Assembly (NCBI GenBank): GCA_947450765.1
Contig: CANFXC010000001.1
Span: forward strand, 62,001 to 126,000
Length of the DNA: 64,000 bases
DNA from: Comamonadaceae bacterium
GTDB taxonomy: Bacteria; Pseudomonadota; Gammaproteobacteria; Burkholderiales; Burkholderiaceae_C
Reading direction: 5' to 3'
This document shows positions 1 to 8,094 of this stretch, one piece after another. The position numbers and the translations under genes are program-made. Position 1 is the stretch's first letter. The number at the start of each line of letters is the position of its first letter. Under the pieces are notes generated by a model. The model ran no database searches, had not been told where the DNA came from, and saw nothing but the letters and a program-made list of their open reading frames with translations.

Positions 1-153
1 CATCCATTCGTCAGGCGTCAGCTGGACCTCCTGCACGAAAGAGTGGACGTGTTTGACAAGCGATGTCATGACCTGCTTGAAGCGCGGGTCCTTGCACTCC
101 GTCATGCGCTCAATCACCGCTTGCGCCAAGTCTTTAACTTCAAGTTCAGCCAT
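1..153 (-). CDS. Intradiol ring-cleavage dioxygenase, N-terminal part (cut by window edge)
   Basis: Only the first 51 codons are in the window. They read as the helical N-terminal domain of catechol/hydroxyquinol 1,2-dioxygenases. The segment with KQVMTSLVKHVHSF and LTPDEW lines up with KEVVTSLVQHLHAF and LTEAEW of the complete dioxygenase at 4181-5014, so the two are paralogues. The ATG is preceded by a GGAGA ribosome-binding site. The iron-binding catalytic domain lies outside the window. It is divergent from the LysR gene at 313, which probably controls it. The substrate (hydroxyquinol, catechol or other) cannot be told from this fragment. Confidence 0.75.
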   Translation of the reverse strand, partial: MAELEVKDLAQAVIERMTECKDPRFKQVMTSLVKHVHSFVQEVQLTPDEWM

Positions 154-265
154 GCCTTGTCTCCGTTTATTAATCGCCTCTTTTTGTTAGGCGTATCTAC
201 TGCATCAGCCCTGCAGTTTAGGCAGTCATACTCACGACTGGAAGTGATTAATTTTCACCGTTATG

Positions 266-280
266 ATCGATGCCATCGAT
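266..280. promoter_or_regulatory. ATCGAT-GCC-ATCGAT inverted repeat in a divergent promoter region
   Basis: A 6-bp palindromic word is repeated with a 3-bp spacer, 32 bp upstream of the LysR start and between it and the divergent dioxygenase gene. The position suits a LysR autoregulatory site, but the match is short and nothing ties it to this regulator directly. Confidence 0.3.
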
Positions 281-312
281 GATAAATTCGACAAATGACC
301 GAGGGTTTTCCC

Positions 313-1197
313 ATGGAACTTCGCCATGTTCGCTACTTTGACGCCATCGCCGAGACACTGAATTTCACGCGTGCGGCTGAGCGGCTGCATGTCACACAAT
401 CGACGCTCTCGCATCAGATACGTCAGCTCGAAGAAGAGGTTGGCGTGCAGCTGTTTGACCGCAGCGCCAAGAAAGTCCGGATGACGGAGGCTGGTGAAAT
501 ATTGCGCAGCCACCTGACGCCGGCGCTGGAACATATCGACAGGGGTCTGCAGGCGCTCCGCGCTGACGCCCAAACCTCGACCGGCCACATTCGCCTGGGG
601 ACCACGCCCAGCTTCAACGCCCGGATGGCACCCCTCTGCGTGAGTACCTTGCTGCAGCATTACCCGGGAGTCCAGGTCACCGTAGAAGAACTGGGTGCCA
701 GCATGATCGCCAAGCGTCTGGTCTCGGGTCATCTGGACATCGGTGTTTCTTACCGACCCGACAACCGTCCGGAACTTTGGTTTGAACCGCTTTACAACGA
801 GCAATTGCGACTGGTGGTGGCGGCCAACCACCCGCTGGCAAAACGCAAACGTGTGCGGATGGTCGAGCTGCATCATCTGCGTATGGTGTTGCTGCCGCGG
901 CAATTTTTCACGCGACAGTTGCTGGAAGACTGCTTTGAAGCGGCGGGCAGCCAACCGCACGTGGTGGCTGAACTCAATACGATTGCATCCAGCATTGAGT
1001 TGATTCGCCAAACTGACCTGGCCGGCATCATCACCGAAACCGCCATCTCACCGGCCGACGATTTGCGCATCGTGCCGCTACAAGACCCGACGCCGATGCG
1101 CACGCCGGGCATGCTCTGGAACAAGGGCAGCAACCGCTCGCCGATGCTCAAACATTTCACCGACATCATCCGGCGGGCTGCAGGCCCAGCCGAATGA
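313..1197 (+). CDS. LysR-family transcriptional regulator
   Basis: A 294-residue LysR-type regulator. The N-terminal winged HTH (about residues 1-60) has the usual MELRHVRYF start, the recognition-helix region with HVTQSTLSHQI, and LFDRSAKKVRMTEAG. The rest is the effector-binding domain, with GHIRLGTTPS opening it. The ATG at 313 was chosen over an in-frame ATG at 295 because GAGGG lies about 7 bases upstream and the family begins with MELRxLRYF. It is divergent from the truncated intradiol dioxygenase gene and convergent with the RutE-like gene (9 bp apart). It probably activates one of these in response to an aromatic or a pathway intermediate; the ligand is unknown. Confidence 0.9.
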   Translation: MELRHVRYFDAIAETLNFTRAAERLHVTQSTLSHQIRQLEEEVGVQLFDRSAKKVRMTEAGEILRSHLTPALEHIDRGLQALRADAQTSTGHIRLGTTPSFNARMAPLCVSTLLQHYPGVQVTVEELGASMIAKRLVSGHLDIGVSYRPDNRPELWFEPLYNEQLRLVVAANHPLAKRKRVRMVELHHLRMVLLPRQFFTRQLLEDCFEAAGSQPHVVAELNTIASSIELIRQTDLAGIITETAISPADDLRIVPLQDPTPMRTPGMLWNKGSNRSPMLKHFTDIIRRAAGPAE

Positions 1198-1206
1198 CGC
1201 GAGGCG

Positions 1207-1791
1207 TCAAAGAACGCTGCAGGCTTGTTCAAAGCTGAGACGCGGATTGCGGTCAAACAGCTTGCTGTTGTCGCCAAAACCCAGGTTGATCAGGAAATTG
1301 GCTTGCAAGCGTCCGTCGGGGAAAAACTCGGCATTGACTTTGGCCAGATCGACACCACTCATCGGACCGCAATCGAGACCGACCGCGCGTGCAGCGATCA
1401 TGAAATAGGCGCCGCCCAGGGTGCCGTTGCGATTGGCCGTGCCATCAGCCAATGGTTTGTTACCTTCAAACATTTCCTTGGCGCCTGGGTTGTGCCAAAC
1501 CACGGGCATGTGCTCGTAAAAACGCGTGTCAGTGGCGACGATGACGGTCACCGGAGCGGTCTTGGTTTTGTCGACATTGCCGGGCGACAGTGCAGGAATC
1601 AGGCGTGCTCGCGACTCTGGCGTGTTCAGGAAAACGTAGCGCGTCGGTTGCGTGTTCATGGATGTCGCGCCCATTTTGGCGATGTCATAGACCTGCTGCA
1701 GCAGTTCCGCAGGCACGGGCTTGTCGATGAAGCCGTTGGCGGTTCGGGCTTTGAAAAAAAGTTGGTCGAGACAAGCGTCGGAAATTCGCAT
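1207..1791 (-). CDS. RutE-like nitroreductase-family protein (malonic semialdehyde reductase type)
   Basis: A 194-residue FMN-dependent nitroreductase-fold protein. It resembles RutE/3-hydroxypropionate dehydrogenase over its whole length: TSMNTQPTRYVF near the N-terminus, ALSPGNVDKT, the AARAVGLDCGPMSG segment and a C-terminal PRLSFEQACSVL. RutE reduces malonic semialdehyde during pyrimidine catabolism; other members reduce quinones or nitro compounds. It is the last gene of the minus-strand unit that begins with the dioxygenase at 5014, so a role on a reactive ring-cleavage product or quinone is plausible here. No other rut genes are visible, so uracil breakdown is not supported. Confidence 0.8.
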   Translation of the reverse strand: MRISDACLDQLFFKARTANGFIDKPVPAELLQQVYDIAKMGATSMNTQPTRYVFLNTPESRARLIPALSPGNVDKTKTAPVTVIVATDTRFYEHMPVVWHNPGAKEMFEGNKPLADGTANRNGTLGGAYFMIAARAVGLDCGPMSGVDLAKVNAEFFPDGRLQANFLINLGFGDNSKLFDRNPRLSFEQACSVL

Positions 1792-1835
1792 GGTATTTTT
1801 CTTTAAAAAGTTGAAGAGGGATGAAGCTTACAGAA

Positions 1836-2840
1836 TTACTCGGGCTTGATGTCAAGTTCGCGTGTCAACTTGGTCCAGCGGTCGACGTCGCGTTTGACCA
1901 GCGCCCGCGTGTCGGTCGGGTTCAGCGCCAGCGGCCGACCGCCGGCTTTGCGGAAAATATCGATCACATCGGGGGCTGCAATGACCTTGGCCAATTCAAC
2001 GCGCAAACGTGCGGCGACATCAGCCGGGGTTTTAGCAGGCATGAAAAGGCCGAACCAAGACTCCAATTCAAGTGCAGCCACACCGGTTTCATTCAGGGTG
2101 GGTACGTCCGGGTGGCCCGCCAAACGGGCACTGCCAGAGACCGCCAGCGCTTTCACATTGCCTGCGTCAACCTGCACACGGGCGGTCGGTGACAGGTCAA
2201 AAAAAACATCAACCCGGCCACCCAGCAAATCTTGGTAGGCCGCCTGTGCGCCGCGGTAAGGCACATGCACCAGCTCGACACCGGCGAGGTGCCAGAGAGC
2301 GGCGGCCAGCACATGTTGGCCGGAGCCATTACCCGCCGAGGCGTAGGTCAACTTGCCGGGGTTGGTCTTGGCATACGCCACCAAGTCCTTCAGGGAATTG
2401 AAGGGCAGGTCCTTGCGCGCCATCAAGGTGTAGCTGTAGGCAACAGCCAAACCGACCGGCTCGAAATCACGCAGACTGTCATAGGGCAAGTTGCGGTACA
2501 AACCCGGGTTGATAGCAAGGTTCGAGACTGAGCCGACCAGCAGCGTGTAGCCGTCGGGCGTCGCCTTGGCCACGGCGTCGGTACCAATCAAGGTGCCTGA
2601 GCCGGGACGATTCTCGACCACCACCGGTTGCGTCAGCTGCTTGCTCAGCCGGTCGGCCAGCAGGCGACCCACAAAGTCGAAGCCACCACCAGGCGGCTGC
2701 GGCACCACCACCCTCAAAGGCTTGTTGGGGAACACCTCTGCAGTCGCTGGCACGGCGGCCAGTGCGGTCAAGGCCAGCGCCGTCAGCAGCGTCTTGGCCA
2801 CGGCCAAGCTGACGCGGCCCTTCAAGGTTGTACGGGTCAT
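1836..2840 (-). CDS. Bug/TctC-family periplasmic solute receptor (1 of 9)
   Basis: A 334-residue tripartite-tricarboxylate-type receptor. It has an N-terminal signal peptide ending near PATAEV, then FPNKPLRVVVPQPPGGG (the carboxylate-binding first beta-alpha loop of the family), ENRPGSGTLIGTDAVAKA, ADGYT-like PDGYTLL and HVPYRGAQAAYQDLLGG. Family members bind small carboxylates or amides in the periplasm. A GGAGA site precedes the ATG. No TctA/TctB membrane genes are nearby. It sits downstream of the dioxygenase-YciI-Dabb-SnoaL genes, so its ligand may be the pathway substrate; this is inference from position. Confidence 0.9.
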   Translation of the reverse strand: MTRTTLKGRVSLAVAKTLLTALALTALAAVPATAEVFPNKPLRVVVPQPPGGGFDFVGRLLADRLSKQLTQPVVVENRPGSGTLIGTDAVAKATPDGYTLLVGSVSNLAINPGLYRNLPYDSLRDFEPVGLAVAYSYTLMARKDLPFNSLKDLVAYAKTNPGKLTYASAGNGSGQHVLAAALWHLAGVELVHVPYRGAQAAYQDLLGGRVDVFFDLSPTARVQVDAGNVKALAVSGSARLAGHPDVPTLNETGVAALELESWFGLFMPAKTPADVAARLRVELAKVIAAPDVIDIFRKAGGRPLALNPTDTRALVKRDVDRWTKLTRELDIKPE

Positions 2841-2886
2841 GTCTATGTCTCCGGTTTATTTTTATGTCGACACGGTGCGGAAAGGC

Positions 2887-3504
2887 TCAGCGCTCGAGCG
2901 CACCGCCAGCCAACCAACGTGCGCCGCGCTGATACAGCTCTTGCACCACCGGGCCCTTCAACATCGGCATGTCGAGCTTGACGGTGTAACCAATCCGCGT
3001 CTGGATATAGGCGAGGTGTCGGTAGCCTTCGGGAAAACCTGCCAACGCTTCTTGGTCCAAGGTCAAGGTGGCCGATGAATCGACAGGATCGATACGATCT
3101 TTCTCATAAATGGGTTGGCGGTGCAGCAGCTTCCACTGCCCTTCGTGGCGCGTCACAAAGTCATAAAAGCGGCCGGTGCACACCACATCGCAAAGCACCG
3201 GGCCATGGGCGCCCTCCACCATGCCGCGCTGGGAGATCGTCATTTTGGTTTGTGCAATAGCGCGATCACCCACCACTTCGACGGCCGAGCCACCCAAAAA
3301 ATGCAGAATGCTGACACCCTTGCTCCAGCCCTCTTGCGTGACGCGAATGAACTCCTGAAACGAGCCCTGAAACCAGGTCGCCATCATGACGCCGTCCGGA
3401 TGCCAGACGGTTGCGAAACGGGCCCAGTCACCGGCATCGCGCCACAGCGCCCAACGCTCCACCATCTGGCGTATCTCCAACTCACTCTTCATGTTGTCGT
3501 TCAT
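2887..3504 (-). CDS. SnoaL-like / NTF2-fold protein
   Basis: A 205-residue protein with an NTF2-like cone fold in the first 130 residues. The tell-tale parts are EIRQMVERWALWRDAGDWARFATVWHPD, then FHFLGG-type and the WKLLHRQPIYEKD strand near residue 130. Family members include SnoaL polyketide cyclases, dehydratases and ring-hydroxylating dioxygenase small subunits. The start directly abuts the stop of the Dabb gene, and the GGAGA site lies inside that gene, so the two are translationally linked. An isomerase, dehydratase or cyclase step is plausible but the reaction is unknown. Confidence 0.75.
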   Translation of the reverse strand: MNDNMKSELEIRQMVERWALWRDAGDWARFATVWHPDGVMMATWFQGSFQEFIRVTQEGWSKGVSILHFLGGSAVEVVGDRAIAQTKMTISQRGMVEGAHGPVLCDVVCTGRFYDFVTRHEGQWKLLHRQPIYEKDRIDPVDSSATLTLDQEALAGFPEGYRHLAYIQTRIGYTVKLDMPMLKGPVVQELYQRGARWLAGGALER

Positions 3505-3855
3505 TCAATTCTCCGTTTTTTCAATTGAGGGGACAGCCGCAATGACAAGCACTGCTGGACTGACGAAATCAACTTGGTGCCGCGCCGTGCGCAAGTCAGC
3601 CAATTCGCGCTTGACGCGCTGGTGCTCCGGATGCACTGCGTAGCCGTCAAGCGCCGCCTGACTTTCGAATTCCGAATACAACACAACGTCGCAAGCGTAG
3701 TCAATGCGACTTGAATCGACGCCAATTTCGAGGTGCAACAAACCGGGAATCCGACCACGAAGCGACTCGAAGCTGCGCTGTAGCTGCGCGATGCAATCGC
3801 GTTTTTCGGCAGGCGTATCGCCGCGGAGGTTCCACATGACAATGTGTTTAATCAA
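3505..3855 (-). CDS. Dabb-family (stress-responsive alpha/beta barrel) protein
   Basis: A 116-residue dimeric ferredoxin-like-fold protein that begins IKHIVMWNLRG, the classic Dabb opening (I/L-x-H-I/V-V-x-W/F). The TTG start was chosen because GGAGA lies 5 bases upstream and the protein then begins exactly at the family start; a longer reading would run into the preceding YciI gene. Dabb proteins include olivetolic-acid cyclase and many unassigned members found in aromatic-degradation operons. It sits between a YciI-like and a SnoaL-like gene behind an intradiol dioxygenase, suggesting a small-molecule isomerase or cyclase role; not provable from sequence. Confidence 0.8.
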   Translation of the reverse strand: MIKHIVMWNLRGDTPAEKRDCIAQLQRSFESLRGRIPGLLHLEIGVDSSRIDYACDVVLYSEFESQAALDGYAVHPEHQRVKRELADLRTARHQVDFVSPAVLVIAAVPSIEKTEN

Positions 3856-3878
3856 AGAATTCTCCAGAGTCAATGCAC

Positions 3879-4184
3879 TTAGGCTTCTGGCGGGAAGCCA
3901 ACGCGCTGAGGCCACAGATTGGTAAAACCATGGACCTCGCGGCGCGCATACAAACCCGCCAGATTGAAAGGTTCGCTGGCCAACCAGGCATCGGCTGCCG
4001 AGCGCGATTCAAACTCAATCGCCAACAAACTGCCCAACATGGTTTGACCGTCGCCTGCCAGCAGTGGGCCGGCAAAAGCGATGCGATCCGCCACCGCGGC
4101 GAGGTAAATTTTGTGCTCGGGTCGAACGCGCTGTCGGAGCGCGGCGCCATCAGCTTTGTCGAGCAGGTGAAAGAGGTAAATCAT
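3879..4184 (-). CDS. YciI-family (YCII-related) protein
   Basis: A 101-residue protein of the YCII-related family. It has LFHLLDKADGAALRQRVRPEHKIYL at its start, the histidine of the RPEHxxYL motif, GPLLAGDGQTMLGSLL mid-protein, and AADAWLASEPFNLAGLY near the end. The fold is ferredoxin-like, as in muconolactone isomerase and dechlorinating TftG-type enzymes; the conserved histidine/aspartate pair is thought to be catalytic. Its ATG overlaps the dioxygenase stop (ATGA), so it is translated together with that enzyme. It therefore likely acts on the ring-cleavage product, though the exact reaction is unknown. Confidence 0.85.
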   Translation of the reverse strand: MIYLFHLLDKADGAALRQRVRPEHKIYLAAVADRIAFAGPLLAGDGQTMLGSLLAIEFESRSAADAWLASEPFNLAGLYARREVHGFTNLWPQRVGFPPEA

Positions 4185-5014
4185 GCTGTCGAGGGGTTTA
4201 AAACGAAATCAAAATCAAGACTGAACAGGCCGTCAGGCTGCTGCACCCAATCAGCCACCAGCGACTGCCTGACGCCAAACACGGCATCCGAATCCAAGTA
4301 AGGATCACCATTGCGAAAGACGTGCGTGGTGAGCGTTTCGTAGCCCTCGGCTTTGACCATGAAGTGCAAATGTGCCGGGCGCCATGGATGCCGCCGCGTG
4401 GCTTTCAGCAAATCGCCGACCGGGCCGTCATTCGGAATCGGGTAAGGCTCTGCCACGATGCAGCGAAAGTGAAAACCACCCTCAGCGTCGGAGCGCAACA
4501 CGCCACGCGCCCGATGCGCACCCAGATCGGCATATTGCACGTCGTAGTTCCCCGCGGCATCGGCCTGCCAGACCTCAATCACGGCATTGGGCACCGTCTC
4601 GCCTCCCAGCCCCAGCACGCGACCGCGCACCCAACACGGCTGGCCAGTCGCGCCATTGGCCACATCAGCGCCCAGCGCGTAGTGCGGCGCACCCTCCACA
4701 TGAAAGGGACCGACCACCGTGGCTTCGGTGCAACCCAGCGGCTTGTCGTTGTTCATAGCCACCGTCAACATCGACAGGCCCAGCACATCACTGAGCAAGA
4801 TGAACTCTTGCCGTTGTTCGTCGCATTTTTGGCCAGTCCTTGTGAGGAACTCAATTCCTTGCGCCCACTCTGCTTCGGTCAGGCGGGTCTCACGGGCAAA
4901 AGCGTGCAGATGCTGAACCAGACTGGTCACCACCTCCTTGAGCCTTGGCTCAGGGGTCTGCGCAAACCGGGCAATCACGGCTTGGGTAATGGTGTCCTGA
5001 TTCAAATTGCGCAC
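4181..5014 (-). CDS. Intradiol ring-cleavage dioxygenase (hydroxyquinol 1,2-dioxygenase-like)
   Basis: A 277-residue non-heme Fe(III) dioxygenase. Residues 1-95 are the helical dimerisation domain of the catechol/hydroxyquinol branch; the rest is the beta-sandwich catalytic domain. All four iron ligands are visible: Tyr157 (GNYD), Tyr191 (EPYPIP), His215 and His217 (RPAHLH). The GTG start has GGAGA 5 bases upstream and gives the usual 280-residue length; a longer frame upstream is antisense to the LysR gene at 5181. With maleylacetate reductase at 6098-7189, hydroxyquinol (1,2,4-benzenetriol) is the most likely substrate, giving maleylacetate; catechol is the main alternative. It heads a unit with YciI, Dabb, SnoaL, Bug and RutE-like genes. 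Confidence 0.88.
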   Translation of the reverse strand: MRNLNQDTITQAVIARFAQTPEPRLKEVVTSLVQHLHAFARETRLTEAEWAQGIEFLTRTGQKCDEQRQEFILLSDVLGLSMLTVAMNNDKPLGCTEATVVGPFHVEGAPHYALGADVANGATGQPCWVRGRVLGLGGETVPNAVIEVWQADAAGNYDVQYADLGAHRARGVLRSDAEGGFHFRCIVAEPYPIPNDGPVGDLLKATRRHPWRPAHLHFMVKAEGYETLTTHVFRNGDPYLDSDAVFGVRQSLVADWVQQPDGLFSLDFDFVLNPSTA

Positions 5015-5180
5015 GCGGTCTCCGTCAGGTTGGCTGGGCTTTTGAAGAATATAGTGGGCCAGCGCCCGATCTGAAAGCAGACTGGCGCAAATGACTTTTT
5101 CATGCCGCGGAAGAAAGCTCGGCGGTCTGCGCCACAATGCAGGCCAAGAACCGAGGGGTCGGTGACAACGGAGACACAGC

Positions 5181-6101
5181 GTGGATCGCTGGACTGAAAT
5201 AGAACTTTTTGTGCAGGTCGCCGAAACTGGCAGCCTGAGTCGTGCGGCCGAAGCGTTGGAATTGTCCAACGCTGCGGCCAGTCGGCATTTGTCAGCACTC
5301 GAAGAGCGGCTAGGCGCGCGCTTGGTTGAGCGCAATACGCGCCGGCTGTACCTGACCGACACTGGCCAGGAATTTTTCCGCCGTGCCAAAACCATTTTGA
5401 TGGAACTCAAAGACGCTGAGTCAGCCGTCAACGCTACCGCGCTAGACCCGAGCGGTGTGCTGCGCATCACGGCCTCCCTGTCGTTTTCAGTTCACCATGT
5501 GGCGCCGCTGCTGCGTGAATACACCCAGCGCTACCCCAAGGTGCAGGTGCATGTGGAGTCAGCGAACCGATACCTCGACATCATCGACAACAACATCGAT
5601 GTGGCCATTCGCACGCGCGAGTCTGAGCCGGATTCGAACATCACCATTCGCCGCGTGGCCGAGACCCGGCGCATCATGGCGGCCTCGCCGCGCTACTTAT
5701 CGCAGCATGGTTTCCCCAAAACCCTTGACGATTTGCATCAGCACAAGATGCTGATGTACACCTACGCCAACAACCCCAACGAGTTGCGCTTCACACGTGG
5801 CGACGAGACACGCACGGTCACAGTCAAGGGACTGCTGGAGTCGAACGACGGCCAAATTTTGCGGGCTGCAGCGCTGGACGGGATGGGAATTCTGGTGCAG
5901 CCCACCTACATTCTTTACGAAGACATCGTCGCCGGCCGGCTGGTGCCGGTACTCGATGACTGGGACTTGCCGCATCTGAACATCAACCTAGCCTATCCGA
6001 GCCGCAAGCATCTGTCCGCCAAGGTCCGCACCTTCATCGACTTCATGGTTGAGCACTTCGCCAAGATGGACTATGAACGCAAGTGGACTGGCCGGTTTTA
6101 G
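5181..6101 (+). CDS. LysR-family transcriptional regulator
   Basis: A 306-residue LysR-type regulator of the CrgA/DmlR-like branch: HTH with SLSRAAEALELSNAAASRHLSALEE and RNTRRLYLTDTG, then an effector domain beginning GVLRITASLSF. The GTG start is preceded by GGAGACA. It is divergent from the dioxygenase gene (start 5014), the usual LysR arrangement, and its last 4 bases overlap the convergent maleylacetate reductase gene. It probably regulates the dioxygenase unit, the reductase unit or both. The intervening 166 bp shows no strong operator that I can name. Confidence 0.9.
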   Translation: MDRWTEIELFVQVAETGSLSRAAEALELSNAAASRHLSALEERLGARLVERNTRRLYLTDTGQEFFRRAKTILMELKDAESAVNATALDPSGVLRITASLSFSVHHVAPLLREYTQRYPKVQVHVESANRYLDIIDNNIDVAIRTRESEPDSNITIRRVAETRRIMAASPRYLSQHGFPKTLDDLHQHKMLMYTYANNPNELRFTRGDETRTVTVKGLLESNDGQILRAAALDGMGILVQPTYILYEDIVAGRLVPVLDDWDLPHLNINLAYPSRKHLSAKVRTFIDFMVEHFAKMDYERKWTGRF

Positions 6102-7189
6102 TCAGGTCGCCGGCCGTCAAAGGCGTTTTGCAGCAATTGCCTCAGGGCCACTCGTTCAAGTGGCCGCGGATTTTGGTACTGGTTCTGCAGCGCCATTTCA
6201 CAAGCCTTGTCGAGATCAGACTCGTGCATCCCGAGGGCGCTCAAAGAGACCGCTGCACCGTTGTCTTGCGCCAGGTCGAAGACCGCAGCCGCTGCACTGC
6301 GCACACCCCGTTGAGTCCCACTCGCTGAGCCAGCACCATTCAAAGCCTCGGCAATGACCACCATCGCCTGCGCTGCATTCGGCGCGTTGTAGGCCAGCGC
6401 ATGCGGCAGCACCACGGTGTGGGTTTCAGCGTGTGGCAAATTGAAGGTGCCGCCCAGCGTGTGGCACAGCTTGTGGTGCAGCGCCATGCCGACGTTGTTC
6501 ATCACCAGACCACACAACCAAGCACCGTACAAGGCATCACTACGGGCCGCACGGTCTGTCGCCGACTGGCGGATCAAGGGCAGCGCACGGGCGAGCGCGG
6601 CAATCCCTTCACGCGCCATCAGGTCCATCACCGGGTTGCTGTCAATGCCGTACAAACCTTCAGCCGCATGCGCAATGGCGTTGATACCGCTGGTCACGCT
6701 CAGACTCACGGGCAGCGTGAGCGTGAGCTCTGAGTCGTAAATAACGGTGCGCGGCAAGACACGGGGATCGCGGCCGGTTTTCTTCATGCCGTCTTCCGTG
6801 ATGCCGTAGACCTCGGTCATCTCCGAGCCGGCATAGGTCGTCGGGATGGCCAGAATCGGCAAGCCAGAGTCCAGCGCAATGGCTTTGCCCAGTCCGGTGG
6901 TTGAGCCACCACCGATGGCGACCGCGCAATCAGCGCCCAACTGGCGAGCCAAGGCCCTGACCTCACGCACCGTCTCGATCGGCACATGCATCACGGCGCG
7001 GTCAAAAATGCCCGCTGCGCGCGGACCCAGCAAGTCGGCGACGAGCTCAGCCGAAGCGCGTTGCTCAGGGGTGCACAGCACCAAGGCTTTGTGCGCACCC
7101 AGCGCTTCGATTTCGGCACCGAGTTGGCTCAGCGAGCCGGGTCCAAAAACTACCTTACCGGCCTGGCCGCGGTAGATAAAATTTTTCAT
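6098..7189 (-). CDS. Maleylacetate reductase
   Basis: A 363-residue iron-type alcohol-dehydrogenase-fold enzyme typical of maleylacetate reductases, which reduce maleylacetate (or 2-chloromaleylacetate) to 3-oxoadipate with NAD(P)H. Markers are the N-terminal YRGQAGKVVFGPGS, the nucleotide-binding AIGGGSTTGLGKAIAL, PTTYAGSEMTEVYGIT and the metal/active-site region with MALHHKLCHTLGG and LPHAETH. It links the intradiol dioxygenases to the 3-oxoadipate genes at 16884-19484 and is the key evidence for a hydroxyquinol route. It is the last gene of the long minus-strand run starting at 19484. Confidence 0.93.
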   Translation of the reverse strand: MKNFIYRGQAGKVVFGPGSLSQLGAEIEALGAHKALVLCTPEQRASAELVADLLGPRAAGIFDRAVMHVPIETVREVRALARQLGADCAVAIGGGSTTGLGKAIALDSGLPILAIPTTYAGSEMTEVYGITEDGMKKTGRDPRVLPRTVIYDSELTLTLPVSLSVTSGINAIAHAAEGLYGIDSNPVMDLMAREGIAALARALPLIRQSATDRAARSDALYGAWLCGLVMNNVGMALHHKLCHTLGGTFNLPHAETHTVVLPHALAYNAPNAAQAMVVIAEALNGAGSASGTQRGVRSAAAAVFDLAQDNGAAVSLSALGMHESDLDKACEMALQNQYQNPRPLERVALRQLLQNAFDGRRPD

Positions 7190-7197
7190 GGCATCTT

Positions 7198-8094
7198 TCA
7201 GTCTTGAGGATTCAGGCCGGCACTGCGCTCGACCGTTCGAATAATGGCTGCATAGTCGAGCAAGCCGTCACCTTGCGCCATCGCGGCGTGCATCAGCTGG
7301 TAAGTGAGTGAGGTTTGCGGCAAAGGCGCATGCACGGCCGCACCCGCCTCCAGAATCAGATCAAGATCCTTGGTCATCTGCTCGACGGTGAAGGTGGGTG
7401 TGAAGTCACGCACGCCCAACTGAACCGACTTGGCCTTGAGAATCGGCGATGCAACAGCGCTGGCACTCAAGACTTGCCACATGTCTTGCCATTGCAAACC
7501 GCCTTTTTGACCCAGCGTCAACCCTTCAGACAGCATGGCACTGGTCTGCGCAATCATCAGGTTGACGACCAGCTTCATGAGCCGGGATTCCTCAGCTTGA
7601 CCCAGATAAAAATGATGTGGGCCCAGCCGCTGCAGCAAGGGCAACACATGGTCGTAAGCCGCCCTTGGACCAGACGCCATGACAGTGAGCTGCGCCGCTT
7701 CAGCCATCTTGTTGTTGCCAGAGACCGTCACCCGCAGATAAGTGATACCCGCAGCAACGCACACGTTGGCAACCTGCGCAGAGGCCTGCTGAGAGACCGT
7801 GCTGGTGTCGACGTAAATGCAAGCCTTGCGCGCCTGTGCCGCCACCTGTGCGCTCACGGCCAGCAAAGCAGCATCGTTCGGCAACGAAGAAAAAATCACG
7901 TCAGCTGCAGCCAAGGCTTGCGCAGCATCTGTCGCCACGCGCAGCCCTTGTGCGCTGGCCAATTGCTGGCGCTCAGCACTCGGGTCACTGACCGTCACGG
8001 CGTGTCCCGCAGTATGTAGATGCCCAGCCATCGGCAAACCCATCTTGCCGACGCCCAGAAAGTGAACCGCGAGTTTTTGAATGACGGTGCTCAT
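7198..8094 (-). CDS. NAD(P)-dependent beta-hydroxyacid dehydrogenase (3-hydroxyisobutyrate dehydrogenase family)
   Basis: A 298-residue member of the 6-phosphogluconate/3-hydroxyisobutyrate dehydrogenase superfamily. It has a Rossmann start FLGVGKMGLPMAGHL, the substrate-binding VSGNNKMAEA, and the catalytic lysine in RLMKLVVNL. The second domain is all-helical. Its ATG overlaps the stop of the preceding CMD gene (ATGA). These enzymes oxidise or reduce 3-hydroxy acids, tartronate semialdehyde or succinic semialdehyde analogues; the substrate here is unknown. A second, only distantly similar member lies at 14806-15741. Confidence 0.85.
   Translation of the reverse strand: MSTVIQKLAVHFLGVGKMGLPMAGHLHTAGHAVTVSDPSAERQQLASAQGLRVATDAAQALAAADVIFSSLPNDAALLAVSAQVAAQARKACIYVDTSTVSQQASAQVANVCVAAGITYLRVTVSGNNKMAEAAQLTVMASGPRAAYDHVLPLLQRLGPHHFYLGQAEESRLMKLVVNLMIAQTSAMLSEGLTLGQKGGLQWQDMWQVLSASAVASPILKAKSVQLGVRDFTPTFTVEQMTKDLDLILEAGAAVHAPLPQTSLTYQLMHAAMAQGDGLLDYAAIIRTVERSAGLNPQD

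Noticed and set aside
232-1011. Long open frame on the minus strand opposite the first LysR gene
   Set aside because: It is antisense to a clear LysR gene, has no family match and no ribosome-binding site; high-GC third-position bias produces such shadows.
1207-1791. Part of a pyrimidine (rut) operon
   Set aside because: Only the RutE-like protein is present; rutA, B, C, D, F or G are not visible.
5015-5470. N-terminal extension of the dioxygenase frame
   Set aside because: It would overlap the divergent LysR gene; the GTG at 5014 has a GGAGA site and gives the normal family length.
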